A DNA stretch of 64,000 bases from Haemaphysalis longicornis (Eukaryota > Arthropoda > Arachnida > Ixodida > Ixodidae), in the NCBI GenBank assembly GCA_013339765.2, contig CM023454.1, positions 151,986,355-152,050,354 of the forward strand, read 5' to 3'. How positions within the stretch are numbered: position 1 is the first letter of the stretch; each line of letters begins with the position of its first letter. Under the pieces are notes generated by a model. That model was not told the origin of the DNA. It did no database searches and worked only from the letters and a program-made list of their open reading frames with translations. The position numbers and the translations under genes are program-made. Shown here in pieces: positions 11,481 through 22,834 of the stretch.

Positions 11481-12370
11481 ATTGCAAGTGTGAGTTTGGA
11501 GGCTTCTATGTCTTTTAATATTATTTCTTTCTGCAAGAGCAGCGCAGACTCGGTGGAGCAGCCTTTCCTGAAACAATGCTGGTGTTTGGAAAAAATGTTA
11601 TGCTTATAAAAAAAGCTTTCAAGCCGCGCCAACATAATTTTTTTCGAAACCCTTTGATAGCACTGGTAGGACAGATAAGGGTCTATAGTTAGAGGCATTG
11701 TTTTTGTCACCACCCTTAAATATAACAACACTTTAGCGAGTTTCATTTTGTGCGGGAAGCAACCCGACTCGATTGCAAGGTTAAATATAGACTAGATACG
11801 GGCAAACAAGGTCGAGGACGTGTTTTCGGGTTTAATCTGCATGCTTTCAATGTGGAGGGCTTTGTTGTTTTTAAGTGGCATAAAAGCTTGATTAACTTCC
11901 GAGCTGTCTGTTGGTTTCAAGAAAGCAGTTTCGGGAACATGGTGGTCGAGAGCACATGACATGGGGTTGTGGGACGTAATGTTAGCATTTGCATTGATGA
12001 AGTGATCGTTGAAAGTGGTTTCGCAGTAACGGTCTCGCCACGAACAGTTGTGACGTTTCCGTCGCCCCGGTGCGTTTTCCCAGTGCATCATGTATAACTT
12101 TCCATGTTTGATCAGGACGGGATGCGTCAGAAAATAGCTGCTGATAATACTGGGCTTTGGCCTTCCGTAGTTCGGCGGTAAAACGATTGCGGAGAGTTTT
12201 AAAATCTTTATGCGCCGTCAAGGTGCACGTTTTTAAAAATAAGCGATGAAGCTTGTTCTTTTCTCTTATCATTTTTAGCTGATCAGGCCCAATCCACGGT
12301 TTTCTGATACGCTTTCTGGTTGTGAAGGATTTTATCGCAAAACAGGCGTTGTAGTTTCTAGCGAAGATTG

Positions 12371-13107
12371 CTAAAAATTCATTGTAAGCGCCGTCTGCGG
12401 TACCATGCTTAAGAACGGGTGTCCAGTCGCTTTCGCGAATTTTGTGTCCGAACTGCTCCAACTGCTCCACTCAGTTATGCTCTGGTAAGTTACTTTGGGG
12501 GGAGAGGGATTACAATGACTATCACAAGAGGAATACGTTATAAATATCGGACAGTGGTCGCTTAAGTCACAATTGGTAGCGCCAGCTGCTGTCACTGGCG
12601 TGTCGGTGTTGGTCACAAGAAGGTCCAGGATTGTTGAACTTGTTAACGTCACGCGGGTTGGCGTTTTAATGACATTTTTAAAGCCCCAGGCAGTCAACAC
12701 GTTTATTAACTTTTTTGAATGAGTGGTCTCAGCAAGAAGGTTAATGTTGAAATCCCCACCAAGAATTAATCGAAGCCTTCTAAATGAAGCGTATTCAAGC
12801 AGCTCGTCTACAAATTCTATGAAAGTATTTGTATCGCCGCTGGGTGGCCGATATAGAACAGATACAAGTGTGTTCGTGCCTTCAACACTCAGCACCTTGT
12901 AGTCTTTGGATACCAGAGTAAATTGCGGTAGATGGTCATAGCAACTAGAAATGGATGTAAAGATGGCAACACCACCCCCCCGCTTGTCGGATCGGTTCGC
13001 TAAAAATTGCTCGTAGCCCGATAAAAAAGGAGGAATATCGAATGAGCTAAACCACGTTTCCGTAAGCATGATAATGTTGAAACGAAACGCGAATTCGCTA
13101 AGAAAAT
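12371..13107 (-). pseudogene. APE-type endonuclease (exonuclease/endonuclease/phosphatase fold) of element A
   Basis: The endonuclease nicks target DNA to prime reverse transcription. Motifs in order: LTETW (catalytic Glu), RGGGVAIF, VLYRPPSGD, LILGGDFNINLL (catalytic Asp and Asn), LDLLVTN and LSDHCPIF (terminal Asp-His). All key residues are visible, but the frame lacks its first part and runs into frameshifts around 12470. It continues into the linker KPWIGPDQLKMIREKNKLHR at 12290-12250. Confidence 0.85.
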
Positions 13108-13283
13108 ATTTAAAATCGATTAAAATAGTTGTTTAATCCATTTTAGTTAATTAAGCCACCTACATCAATACTTACCTCCTATTTATATGTCCCCCTGGGC
13201 GCATTGCCTCACTGTAGAGGCATTCGCGGAAATCTAAGCGCCTATTTTTAAAAACACCTGTCGACTTAACTTTGATCACTCTG
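13108..13283. mobile_element. palindromic MITE: outer right arm
   Basis: Reverse complement of 13134-13283 matches 6930-7078 (CAGAGTGATCAAA, TAGGCGCTTAGATTTCCGCG, GTAAGTATTGATGTAGGTGG, CTTAATTAACTAAAAT). The end at 13283 is followed by TATATTCC in element B. Together with 6930 this defines the two ends of the whole nested block. Confidence 0.85.
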
Positions 13284-15047
13284 TATATTCCTAGTGACAC
13301 TTGTTCGTCTTCAAATGATTTTAGAATGAATTCCTTGTGTTCTAATAGGGCTAACTTTGTAGAGCAGTCCTCCGAAAGCCAAACTGTGCGGAGCTCAGTA
13401 TGCTATATTTATAGCAAAAATTTTCCATTCTAGAAAGAATTACTTTCTCAAGTCTGTTTGAAAAGACGGGTAATATGGATAATGGTCTGTAATTTCTCAT
13501 ATCATTTCTACTTCCTTTTTATGTACGACTGCTACTTTAGCAATTTGCATTCGTTTCGGAAACCCTCCCTCTGATAGGCATAAGTTAAATATATGGGTTA
13601 GAAATGGGGTTATTATTTCTATAACGTATTTAATGAGTCTGATAGTTACCCCATCCGCATCGCTGCTGGCACTGTTACTCAACCTTTGAAAGATAGCGGC
13701 CACTTCTGCGTCAGATACAGGATTTAGAAAAAAAGGAGTCTCTGCTTACATGCTCGACGAAGCTGAGCGCTCTACCATCGACTTCATCTGTGGTTATACT
13801 GACAAAATGATTGTTAAATGCCTTAGCTAAGTGTTTTCCTGTCAGTACTTCATTGTTCAAAATAATTTTATCAATCGCATTTGTGTGAGCACTACAATTG
13901 AGAGTTTTATTTAGCATTTTCCACATTAAATCTCTTCTTGTTGCACATGGGGAAAACAGTTCATAAAAATAGTTATTTTTTGCCGATCTAATTTCTTTTG
14001 TTAATTTGTTCTGGAATTATTCGAAAACTTTTAATGACTCGGAATTCCGGTTTTTAAGAAATTTTCTATACAAGTTATCGCTTACTTTGATCTTACTGAG
14101 TAATTCAGGACTAAACCAAGGCTTGGGGATTTTCTTACATTAGCGAAGTCGCTTATAGGGAAACGAGTCCTGATATATGTTCAAAAAACTGTCCAAAAAT
14201 AAATTGGTAAGCGCTCTCTGCATCCGTTTGTTGCAATATCGTGCTTCCATCAAAGCGTTCTAATTTTTGTCTAAACTCGTTAAGCCAATTTGGCGTCATC
14301 TCCTGAAAAAATACTGGTGGTGCTTTCGTGAAATTGAACTTTTGTGTCTGTATGCATAAGCAAATGGCACTGTGATCCCTAATATCCGTACATACAACAC
14401 CTACGTTTAGAGGAGAAGTGTGCATGTTCGTGATAAACAAGTCTAACAGAATAGTGGTTGAAAGGGTGATCCTATTTGGACATGCTATGACATTGGTGCA
14501 ACCATATGAGAGGATTAACTCTTCAAATTCGATCTTCATAACTGGTGTCCGTTAACGTGTTTATGTTAATGTCTCCGCCTAAAATAATGTTGAATTTATT
14601 TTCACCTGCAAATGTTAGAAGAGTCTCAAGAAAAGCAAAGAAATTTCTAACATTCCAAATTGGTGGACGGTATACAACCGCTAATACTCTTTGTTTTGTG
14701 TAAAAAGACAAAATTTCGAAGTAAACGTTAACGCAAGAGAAGTCCGATATAGCGCCACACATGGTACCTTTTCTAACCATGAGGCACACACCCCCTCTGC
14801 GACCGGTACTTCGATTCAGAAGAAAATCATTGTAATTCGAAAGACGCAGAACATTAGCATCTACGACGTACCAAGTTTCTGTTAACATAATCATGTCGAA
14901 CACATCGTTGAACTGGTCAAAAAGTACTTCAAGTTGCGGTATCTTATTTCCGGCAGATTGCGTCTTTAAGTTAAGCAGGTTTAACGATTGTGCGCAGTCG
15001 CTACCGCAGACCTTGATAAACTCGGAAGGCATTGTAAAGTCCCCCAC
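13284..15047 (-). pseudogene. element B ORF2, N-terminal part: APE endonuclease and start of RT
   Basis: Start ATG at 15045-15047, 50 bp after the ORF1 stop. Endonuclease motifs: MLTETWY (about 14890), RRGGVCLMV, LAVVYRPPIW, IILGGDININTL, LDLFITN and RDHSAICL. Frameshift near 14530. The linker and RT fingers follow: WKMLNKTLNC, SDADGVTIRLIKYV, FPKRMQIAKVAVVHK, YRPLSILPVFSNRLEKVI. The RT is cut at 13284 by the MITE and resumes at 6929. Several stops make it inactive. Confidence 0.85.
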
Positions 15048-15097
15048 CGTCTTGATAAAGAGAAACTATCGTGGAAGGTGCAAGAGCGAAGCCGCCT

Positions 15098-16640
15098 TTA
15101 CCCAACGTTATCTAATTCGCTTTCGTTCCGCACCCTGATCGCCTTCTCTCCATCTTTCTTCCTCAGATACACTTTTCCGTTCGTGTGCCAGGCGTATTTG
15201 TACCCATGATTTTTAGCCCAAACTTTCGTTGTTGATAATAGAAAACCTGTTTTAAATGCAGAGCATTTCTTTAACTCACGATGTCACCCGGCGTTGGCGT
15301 GCCTCGGCGTCCGCAACAGCCGTTCCAGGTGCGCCCTCTCCCCCACTCCTCCTCTCCCACATCACGCTACCCTCCTCGCTCTCAACAACAGGTCCGCACC
15401 CCTCCCCGCACACTATATAAAAAAATAATACTTACCGGCGCCTGGTTTCGATCCCACGACCCTGCGGGCGGAACGCAAGGTACATGGTGCTCTACCCACT
15501 GCGCCACAAAGCCGACACAGAATGGAAGGCTACGAACGCGCCTTATATCCTTGACTCATTCAAACTACGTCAAGAAGCTGCTGATACAACGCATTCACTA
15601 CCTGTGGGCAGAACGCGAGGTACATGGTGCTCTTCCCACTGCGCCACAAAACCGACACAGAATGAAAGGCTACGAACGCGCCTTATATCCTTGACTCATT
15701 CAAACTACGTCAAGAAGCTGCTGATAAAACGAATTCACTACCACCAACTCCCCAAACACTAAACGTTAACGCAATACACCCTCCCCCTATGCGACGCATT
15801 TATTCGAGTCCCCCTAGCGGGGAGATGGGCCCTTTTTCTTTGTCAAGTTTTCCATAATGTGGCATGAGTCATCAGGCTTCCCTCAGTTCGCTCTTTTTTT
15901 CCAACAAGGAGTTCCTTGCGGTTTGCTTCACGAATCGTACGATTATGCCTGGCACTTTATCTTTAGCAGACGGTAACCGGTGCACTGCTACAACATCACT
16001 GTCGGCAAGCTGGGGCAGGCGTAATTTCTCCGCTACGGCATTGATCTTACTCAAGAGGTCCTCATTTCGGTTACAGGAAGGCTATGAAACTCAAGGTTAA
16101 GTTTTCTACTGTGCAGCTCGAGCTCGTGAAGTTCCTGAGCGATTTCGTCCGTTCTGTACGTTTTCTCCCGTTCTTCAATGGCCTCAACCCGGTGCTTCAA
16201 CTGTTGGACGTCTTTGTTTTGTCTACAAATCTGAGCAAGAATTTCGCCATACTTGTTGGACATCATGTCAACGGACTTCTTAATGTTTTTTACAGTGGTT
16301 TTGAGCGTCATGAGGCCTTGAAGCTTTTCGTTGACAGCTAGCATGAAGCTCGCTACATTTACATCTTGCTTCTTCGGTTTTTCGCCCTGACTGCCTTTCG
16401 ACTTCTTTCCCTTGCATGTTTGGCACTGCCATAACATTTCGCCATGCCTTGCCTTTAGACTTCTACGTACTTTCAGCAATGTTGCAGCATTTCTCAAAGT
16501 GCTAGTTATGGTTGCATCCCGCACACAGCAAACCTTCACCATCCCGCACATTGGGCCTCACAACAAGGGCACTCTTTACATTCATCACTAGACTTGGTAA
16601 AGTATGGCAAGATAAGGTATTCGTTGAGGCTGGACAGTCG
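15098..16640 (-). pseudogene. element B ORF1 (PHD-like finger, coiled coil, baculovirus FP-like C-terminus), interrupted
   Basis: ORF1 proteins of this type bind element RNA and chaperone strand annealing. N-terminal part: LLCAGCNHN...HFEKCC and LWQCQTCKG, a Cys/His spacing like a PHD finger, with an internal stop. Middle: charged coiled coil (about 16330-16100), then LNLEFHSLPVTE, then INAVAEKLRLPQLADSDVV and VHRLPSAKDKVPGIIVRF. The C-terminal part resumes beyond the insertion with KVWAKNHGYKYAWHTNGKVY and stops at 15098. The C-terminal pattern resembles the Baculo_FP/transposase-22-like domain of Jockey/CR1 ORF1. Confidence 0.75.
15276..15860. mobile_element. tRNA-derived (SINE-like) insertion with internal tandem duplication
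   Basis: On the minus strand 15435-15507 is a 73-bp tRNA-like unit with an A box resembling TGGCGCAGTGGGTAG (15492-15506) and a B box resembling GGGATCGAAACC (15444-15455). The block from the A-box region to GAAGCTGCTGATA recurs at about 15602-15727, giving a tandem second copy that lacks the B box. It interrupts ORF1 of element B. It is more likely a SINE head than a functional tRNA gene, because acceptor-stem pairing is not evident. Confidence 0.6.
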
Positions 16641-16650
16641 CTAATCATAA

Positions 16651-19340
16651 AAAACAAAGCATCGCGACTCTATCAAAATCGCGACTCTTTCCTCCTAGCT
16701 CTTATTCTACTTTTACTGTGCACGTCCGTGTCTGTGGTGGTAACATGCCGTAATGAGACCTTTCACTGCAGACGGCAAGGCAGCTTGTTCCTCCGCAGTG
16801 AAAGCTCTCACAATGACATGTCACAAGCACAGACACGCGCTAACAATCATAAACAAAACGACAACCAACCAACAAACCCGAACTAAGAACCGTGAGAGTG
16901 ATTTTCGTAAGACTGGGTAATCTGGCACAGTAGATGACAGCCAACCCAAAAGCAAGTGAACCAAAAAATCCAATGCTTTGGTAAGGATGGATCGTTGGAA
17001 TATATTATATTAGCCCTATGTATTCCTATGTAACTATTTGTCACCGCCCTAACTACAGGCGAAAGGGGTTTTTAATATTCTGCCGCCTTATTTGCCCTTT
17101 TCGTAGCGTTAACCGCCTCCGTACGTTTCCATCTGCATACCTCAGGTGGCGCCGCCGTTCTAAGTTAAACGTAAGCGTCCAAGATGGCCCGGCTGGACAG
17201 AGATACATCAAAATGTATTCTGCAATACAAATGTGGTGATATGTGTGGTGGCCGGTTAAAGTACAGATACTAAGATACATTTAAGTTTGACGTAATTGGA
17301 TACTTCAGTGACACTTTTTCAGGCGCAGGAATACAGTATTCCAGGAAACCTAAAAACATTGAGATAATGAAATATTTTCTTATTCCGCCGACCTAATGTT
17401 GCAACATAAATTTTTATGAAGCGTTATATATTTCAAAACCAATACATGCACACAATGGAATCACTGCTACATTTGAATCTTGAAGAGAATTACATAACTT
17501 CACTCGCAACTTTTCAAAGAAGCTTTCATGCCGACAGCGTCGATTTGGTCTGAGCACGAGGCTCGCAAACAAGAAGTATCTCTTCGGCTGCAGAAGAGAG
17601 CAAGTTTGTGTTATAATGAACAGACGCTGCCTTCATGGCCGGAAAGTCCTGCAGCATGCCGAAATCCTTCCTCGGGTCTTCGATGACTTCCGCTCGAACC
17701 TGCGTCAGCGATCACCGCCCTAATGTCGGGAAGTCTTCACCGTAAAAGTCGTGCAAGCCGTGGAACATGGTAGATGATGACACCTCGTCGCACGAGTCCT
17801 CATGGTGCGGTCTGTAAGTATCTGGAGCCCGCGAAAGCAAGGTTTCGAAACCAGAAGCTCTCGCAACTTCGTTTCAGGCCAACCGCATTTTGAAGTATGG
17901 GCGAAAGCACGATGCCGTGGGTACGAGCACGATGCGATAAATGGGACGACTTACCTTACGTGTCGTAATATAGCGATAAATTTGATTCACCATAAAATGT
18001 ATTTCACTGCGGAGATAGAAATGCATTTTTTGAATGTATTTCGATACTGTGATGGAGGAACTCAAAAACCTCTAAAATACTACCGCGATATTATAGTATC
18101 GCGATACTGCCTAGCCCTGCAAGATGGCCACCGTTTTCCCATACGCAAAAATCCTCTGTATTTATTGATTGCTCTATACTTTTCTTTGCTCTGCCTTTCA
18201 CAACCAAACGTGTCGTCAATGCGAAGAAAGTAAGTTGCGTGGTCAGTTCTTGAGGACAGTACAGTGGACAAGTTCCGTTTTTACAGGCACAAATAACAAC
18301 AGATATGTCAGAGAAAACTGTTAAGGTACGCACGTAATCCCTTCGCAAGAAACTGCAGCCCTCGACCTTGTCTTGGAAGCAGAAACAGTAATAAAGCAGA
18401 TGACACGTGCAGAAAGGCAGGCCGGTACCTCACACTGCCCCATTCGCCCATTGAACATCTTTACTCCTTGTTCTGCAGTTTTGTCTTTTTCAGATCTGCT
18501 TTCTTTCGAAGGTGCACTTGTACTGACTGCCCAACTCGCTACATTACTTCTACTGCTACTCGTTCCGGAGGGGAGTACTTCTGTGGACGAATTAAAGAGC
18601 GTCTACTCAAAAGAGTCCCATCTCAAGCTCCGCGCGTCAAATTTTCCTTTCATTTTCTAACAGCATAATCTGTTATAAGATTCCGCAATGTAGCACACGG
18701 AACGATGGACGGGGGTCAGGCGGTACGATGATATACTGATTTTAATGCACACATCCGGTATAGCTATCGCAAAAGGAATTGCAGTGGTCAGAGCAATAAT
18801 GCAGTGACTGAGCGTTAACCAAAGCTTACTTTTAACGAAAGTGTGGCTAACAAATTTGATGAGGTGACAGCTAACAGCTAAAATAATCTAATTCATTGGT
18901 AGTATTTATGTGCCTCTTGTAGGATTTTTCTCTTTTGTTACAAATATAAAAAATATGCGCCATTGGTATTAAGCGCTGGTATTTGAACGCGCCAGTACGG
19001 AGGCCTAAATTTAAGGGTTCAAGGCTAGCGTGATCAGAGATTCCATAGCGACGATTGCGATTTCAACAAAAAAGGAAGGGGCAGGAAATATATCCCACTG
19101 TCATATCTCTTGGCGGTGGCTTTATGAATAGTCGCTAGGACAACATGAAGTCTGGGCGACAAAGTAGGTGGTAAATCGTCGCCAATTCATCTGTTTTTCT
19201 AATATCTCGTAATTGTTTAAAGTTTCCTTTGCAACTGTGCCACTGCCCTTGGGGAACAGCAGCAGTTTGAATTTTTGTTTGTATTTTGATTTGACTGTCA
19301 TTTTAAACTACTAAATGTTTTTTCTAACTTCAGTGATAAT
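16651..19340. other. unrecognised sequence
   Basis: About 2.7 kb with only short open frames. The start (to about 16900) may be the 5' UTR of element B. Around 17520-17780 the minus strand has a stretch of roughly 85 codons with few stops, without a motif I recognise. No RNA gene or repeat boundary was found. Confidence 0.4.
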
Positions 19341-19344
19341 TCAG

Positions 19345-19500
19345 ATCATCGAACCGGTTCGCGAACCGGTTCAAGCTCCCGAAGTGGTTCGCGAACCGGT
19401 TCGCTACGTGATTTTTTCGAACCGGAACTGAACTGCAACGAAATGATTTCGCATGAAGCAGAACCATAACCGAACCGGTATTTTTTTCGGTTCGACACAC
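19345..19500. repeat. cluster of GAACCGGTTC palindromes
   Basis: Within about 155 bp the 10-bp palindrome GAACCGGTTC and half-sites (GAACCGG, CGGTTCG) occur repeatedly: 19351-19360, 19363-19372, 19393-19402, near 19419, near 19471 and near 19487. It may be a terminus of a DNA transposon or a binding-site array. No protein-coding sequence is associated. Confidence 0.6.
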
Positions 19501-19627
19501 TGTTAGGAAACGAGGGTTAGTAAGATTATTTGCGTCCAAGGGAAGACAGTAAGAACCTTTGGGTAGTCCAATAAAAAGCATTTTATTTATTGGCATAATA
19601 AAGTAGACATGCAGTGATAACAGAATT

Positions 19628-20160
19628 AGAGGAGGAGGAATAAATGTTTATTCCACGAGTGCTGGTGCTGCTGTTAGGGCACCTGCCCGGGCCCGGTGGG
19701 GGGCGTCCCTAGTCCGGCATGACCTGGCCTTGGCTGGCAGTCCAGGCCCTCTTCACCAGCATGCGCTGGGTCCCAGGGTCCGGACGTTTCAGGCAGGCAG
19801 GTAAGAGGGGGAAGTGTTGGGGGGTAGGCCTGGGGTTTTTCCGCACTCCCATACTTGGTGATAGCGTGACAGGCAAGGGACAGACATTACAGGTGCCCGG
19901 GTATATGGTGGGGTAGATCGCGTGAAGAAGGGTGCGATGGGGATAGGAGTTTGTTTGTAGCCTTCTCAGGCTGGTGGCCACTTGTCTGGAATGCTGGGAA
20001 TGTGGAGCCGGGAATATTCTTCGGCTTTGGAGATAGTGGGCCACAATATCTGCGTATTTGAGAGCAGGTTCGGTTTTGGGAGCAGAAGGTGATGTTTGTC
20101 CCTCGTAGATAATGGTCCGGTGTACGTGCGCGCGGGCAGACTGATCAGTAAAAGCTTTGG
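19628..20160 (-). mobile_element. 3' end of an I-clade-like non-LTR retrotransposon
   Basis: Minus strand reads EPNLLSNTQ-type linker, SLRRLQTNSYPHRTLLHAIYP, a Cys pair (PGTCNVC), LKRPDPGTQRML and AWTASQGQVMPD, then 3' UTR with GGAATAAACATTTATTCC and a (TCC)n end at about 19628-19640. The pattern is the C-terminal finger region after RNase H in I-clade elements. It is disrupted by frame changes near 20050. It abuts the PLE at about 20160. Confidence 0.65.
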
Positions 20161-20334
20161 TGGGGTGAAGTTTGTTTCTTTAAAACTAAAATTTCCTTTT
20201 CTTCGGGAAGAAATATAGAGGAGAGGCATACAATCAGGACTAATGAAACATGAATTGAGAGCATGACGGAATCCCGCCTGGCCGGGATTAGGAACGAAAA
20301 AGAGACGCCGACCAGTCCAACCAAACGTATTGAC

Positions 20335-20392
20335 GTATTGACGTTTTGACGTATTGACGTTTCGGATTCCAGCACGGAAGCCTTGTTCATAA
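20335..20392 (-). ncRNA. hammerhead-like hairpin at the 3' side of PLE 2
   Basis: On the minus strand: ATGAACAAGG, stem GGCTTCC-gtgct-GGAATCC (one mismatch), GAAA, then ACGT-CAAT-ACGT, which can form stem III with the U-H cleavage position after it. GTCAATAC units are repeated just downstream. The CUGANGA core is not canonical. Confidence 0.4.
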
Positions 20393-22660
20393 AAACTGCA
20401 TCACCAGAAGTGGGTCGTTTAAGTGGGCTTGAGCAATCGCTGCAAAGAGAGTGCGTAGATCGGGTTTAGATTTCCGTCGTATACGATTGACTGTGTTAGA
20501 TGCTGCTTCTGAATGATTAGTGATTCCAGATGTAGCCCGTGATGCTGTCACTTTTTCTGTGCGACGATCTTGCATGTCTCCATCAATCCTGTGGTCATTA
20601 CGACGGCGTGTGCGGCTAAAGCCATTGTTGGCAGACGCTCTATTCTTTACGTCACGTGCGTGCTGCTGCAGACGATTCTTATAATTCCTGATTCCTCCCG
20701 ATTACACGGCCGCATGCAGTCTGCACAAGGTATCTCGTACACCACACCGGGAGAAGCGCTCCTTGGGCAAGCGGTTCCTTGACTCTCAGGAGCTCATGGC
20801 GCATCTTTTTGGCTGGAACGTGGGCCACCTGCACGTCATATTCCCGTAGGACACGTGCCAAACATTCACTTCTTCCTGGAGGTAGGGCACAGGAGCTCGC
20901 TTCATAGGGGCAGGAGGCGCGTCCAGTTGTCCCCGTCGGGTCAGTGGGAGTTCCGTGCGCTTATAAAGTGCCTCGGGTACCCGCAGCTAGCCAGGTCGGT
21001 CGGTGCCTTTGCGTATCCGCGGCCGCATCCTCGGGCTTCGAGCACAATCTTTTCGCACGCTGCAATAGCGTGCTAACAACAGCCCTCTAGTGGGAAGCGG
21101 GTGCACGGAGCTGAAGTTCAGGGTAGCGGCCTGTGTGCGTTTCCTTGCGGTACACGCTGAAACTTAGTCTCTGGCCCTGCCGAGACACGAGGACGTCCAG
21201 GAAGGGAAGTTTGCTATCGGCCTCCTCTTCTAACGTGAACGGAATGGCACGTTCCATACTGTTGAGGTGGGCCAGGCAAGCTGTTCGCCGCGTCTTTCTG
21301 AACGACGCAGAAACAATCGTCGACACAACGCAAGAACACTTTTGGATGAGGGGCAAAGGAGGCTAGCTCGGCGTGCTTCCAGCGCTTCCATGGTCAGCTT
21401 CGCCGCCGTGACTGAAATAGCGGCACCCATTGGAGTCCCCTGCCTTTGCTTGTAAAAATGGCCCATAAAGACGAAAGTACGTATTGTTCGCGCAGAAATC
21501 TAGAAGCCTGCGTAGTTCTGGCACATCAATCGGGGATCTCTGGGCAACGTCTCATCAGCCTCAAGAGCAGCGGTGCATACGTTAACAGCCAGGTCAATTG
21601 GAACGCTCGTGAAACACCATCGAAACTTCACGTCGAAAAACACCATCAAGTCGTCTTTCTCGATCAGGGTGTTGCGAGTCTTCTCGACAAGATCGAAAGA
21701 AATACGAACGTGAGTGGTCCCTTTACCGACGAGGGGAGCCAGAACTTGGTGCAGGAATTTCGACAGGCTGGCTGTGCAGGGGAGAACGAGTATAATCAAC
21801 AATGGGGGGCATTGGGACGCGCGGCTTATAGATTTTTGGCAGTCCATAAAGTGCAGGTGCGGATCCATTGTGGCTGAGCAGCTTGTAGTAGAGTGCTTTG
21901 TGGTTCGGGGAAACGGTGAGGAATACGTCGTCCAGCAGCTTTTGGAGTTCTCTTTCCACCTTGAGCGTCGGGTCCTTCTTGGGGCTGATGTATACGTGTC
22001 ACTGTCATCAAGCAGAAAACGCATCTTCTTCTCATACTCGGCCCTGTCAAGAAGAACGGTAGCATTGCCTTTGTCGGCTGGCAGGAACGTGATGTCATCG
22101 TTTTCACGAAAACTCTTGATTGCATCACGTTCCACACGTGTCAACGCTGAGCGGGCAGGTCCGCGCTGAGCAGCGTTAAGGATGCCAGCCACTCGGGTGC
22201 GGGCCTCTTTGCGACGAGTGTTTTCGAAATGCCTGATAGCGTTCTCCACCGCGCATACTAGTTTCTTCTTGTCCGGTGCAGGTGCTATATTTAAATTCAA
22301 TCTTAGGCCGAGAACACTTTCCTCGTCTGGGCTTGGCCTGTATGACGAAATAGTTATGCACAAAATCGCTTTAGAAGGCGTCTTCGTTTTGAACGGCTGC
22401 TCGGCGAGAAGGCTGGCCAGGTTATCGTCGTGGTCGAGCTCGCATCTCAGACTCTGATGCTCGGTCTTCTGATTAGTGTGCAGTTGGATGCTGGGGAACT
22501 CGATGGGGCGCTGGTGTTCCAGGCGGCGACGAGCAATGAAGGCATCATTCTCCAGTGCGAGAATTTTCTCTTTGCAGTCCAGGATCCTGGCTTGCAATAG
22601 CAGCCTCTCCGCTTCGCCGACCACTTTGTGACCGAAAGGCGTACACACAGACGCAAAGAG
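20387..22660 (-). pseudogene. Penelope reverse transcriptase and degenerate GIY-YIG nuclease
   Basis: Longest intact frame is 22648-21500 (382 codons): N-terminal region FGHKVVGEAERLLLQARI, then FLPADKGNATVLLD, a hallmark PLE motif. After a frameshift comes LYGLPKIYKPRVPMPPIV (about 21860), then back to FLHQVLAPLVGKGTTHVR and DDLMVFFDV, GHFYKQRQGTPMGAAISV (about 21440), CVDDC catalytic box (VDD at 21317-21325; Cys where Tyr is usual) and LPFLDVLVSRQGQ. The nuclease follows at about 20780 (VVYEIPCADC, Tyr-Ile-Gly lost), then RLQQHARDVKN. At least five frame changes make it inactive. Confidence 0.85.
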
Positions 22661-22834
22661 CGGGGATTAAGTTGCGGGGTTTGCACGTTAGGTTGAACTT
22701 CAGGTGGTTTTTAAACGAGGCAACACGACATATTTCCGGTCTGGGTGATGCATTCCTGGCCATACTCCTGGCGCATGGTAATGAAATCGAGAGCATGACG
22801 GAATCCCGTCTGACTGGGAGGGTACCGTGCGGGA

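Larger units (their letters stand above)
9240..12300 (-). pseudogene. reverse transcriptase of element A, split by a PLE
   Basis: Fingers: RLESFFYKHNIFSKHQHCFRKG (about 11640-11560). Palm: ILCGVPQGSVLGPVLFNVYV and YADDTSLFIS, with the YADD box at 11191-11202. After the PLE the frame resumes with WSNENCLKINAKKTKC (about 10000) and HLNYCTLVWDT (about 9690). Frameshifts occur near 11480 and 11400, where an ATGCTGTGA-like repeat replaces the LSKAFD motif region, and also near 11790. The protein is not functional. Confidence 0.8.
8958..13107 (-). mobile_element. element A: non-LTR retrotransposon, truncated in the endonuclease
   Basis: Minus-strand order: endonuclease (13107-12480), linker, RT (about 11800-9640, interrupted by a PLE at 10017-11115), C-terminal domain, 3' UTR and A-rich tail at about 8958-8990. 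The 5' end is cut at 13107 just upstream of the LTETW motif. It is inserted between two parts of the MITE's right arm (8957 and 13108), so it is younger than the MITE. RT box is YADD. Probably CR1/Jockey-like. Confidence 0.85.
13284..16650 (-). mobile_element. element B, 5' portion: ORF1, endonuclease and RT fingers
   Basis: Same strand and family as 5500-6929 and continuous with it once the MITE is removed. Minus-strand order from 16640: ORF1 with a PHD-like zinc finger and coiled coil, a tRNA-derived insertion (15276-15860), the end of ORF1 (stop at 15098-15100), ORF2 from an ATG at 15047, endonuclease, linker, and RT up to VSLGIY at 13284. The 5' UTR probably lies around 16640-16900 but its start is not determined. 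Confidence 0.85.

Noticed and set aside
15435..15507. Functional tRNA gene
   Set aside because: A and B boxes are present, but I could not form a convincing acceptor stem, and part of the unit is tandemly duplicated within a retroelement, which fits a SINE better.
17520..17780. Possible transposase fragment on the minus strand
   Set aside because: The reading frame is fairly open, but no catalytic or DNA-binding motif could be recognised, so it was left unassigned.
18373..18668. Cys-containing frame that might be a zinc finger or nuclease fragment
   Set aside because: CTCTDC lacks the spacing of known fingers and the neighbouring frame is equally open; support is insufficient.
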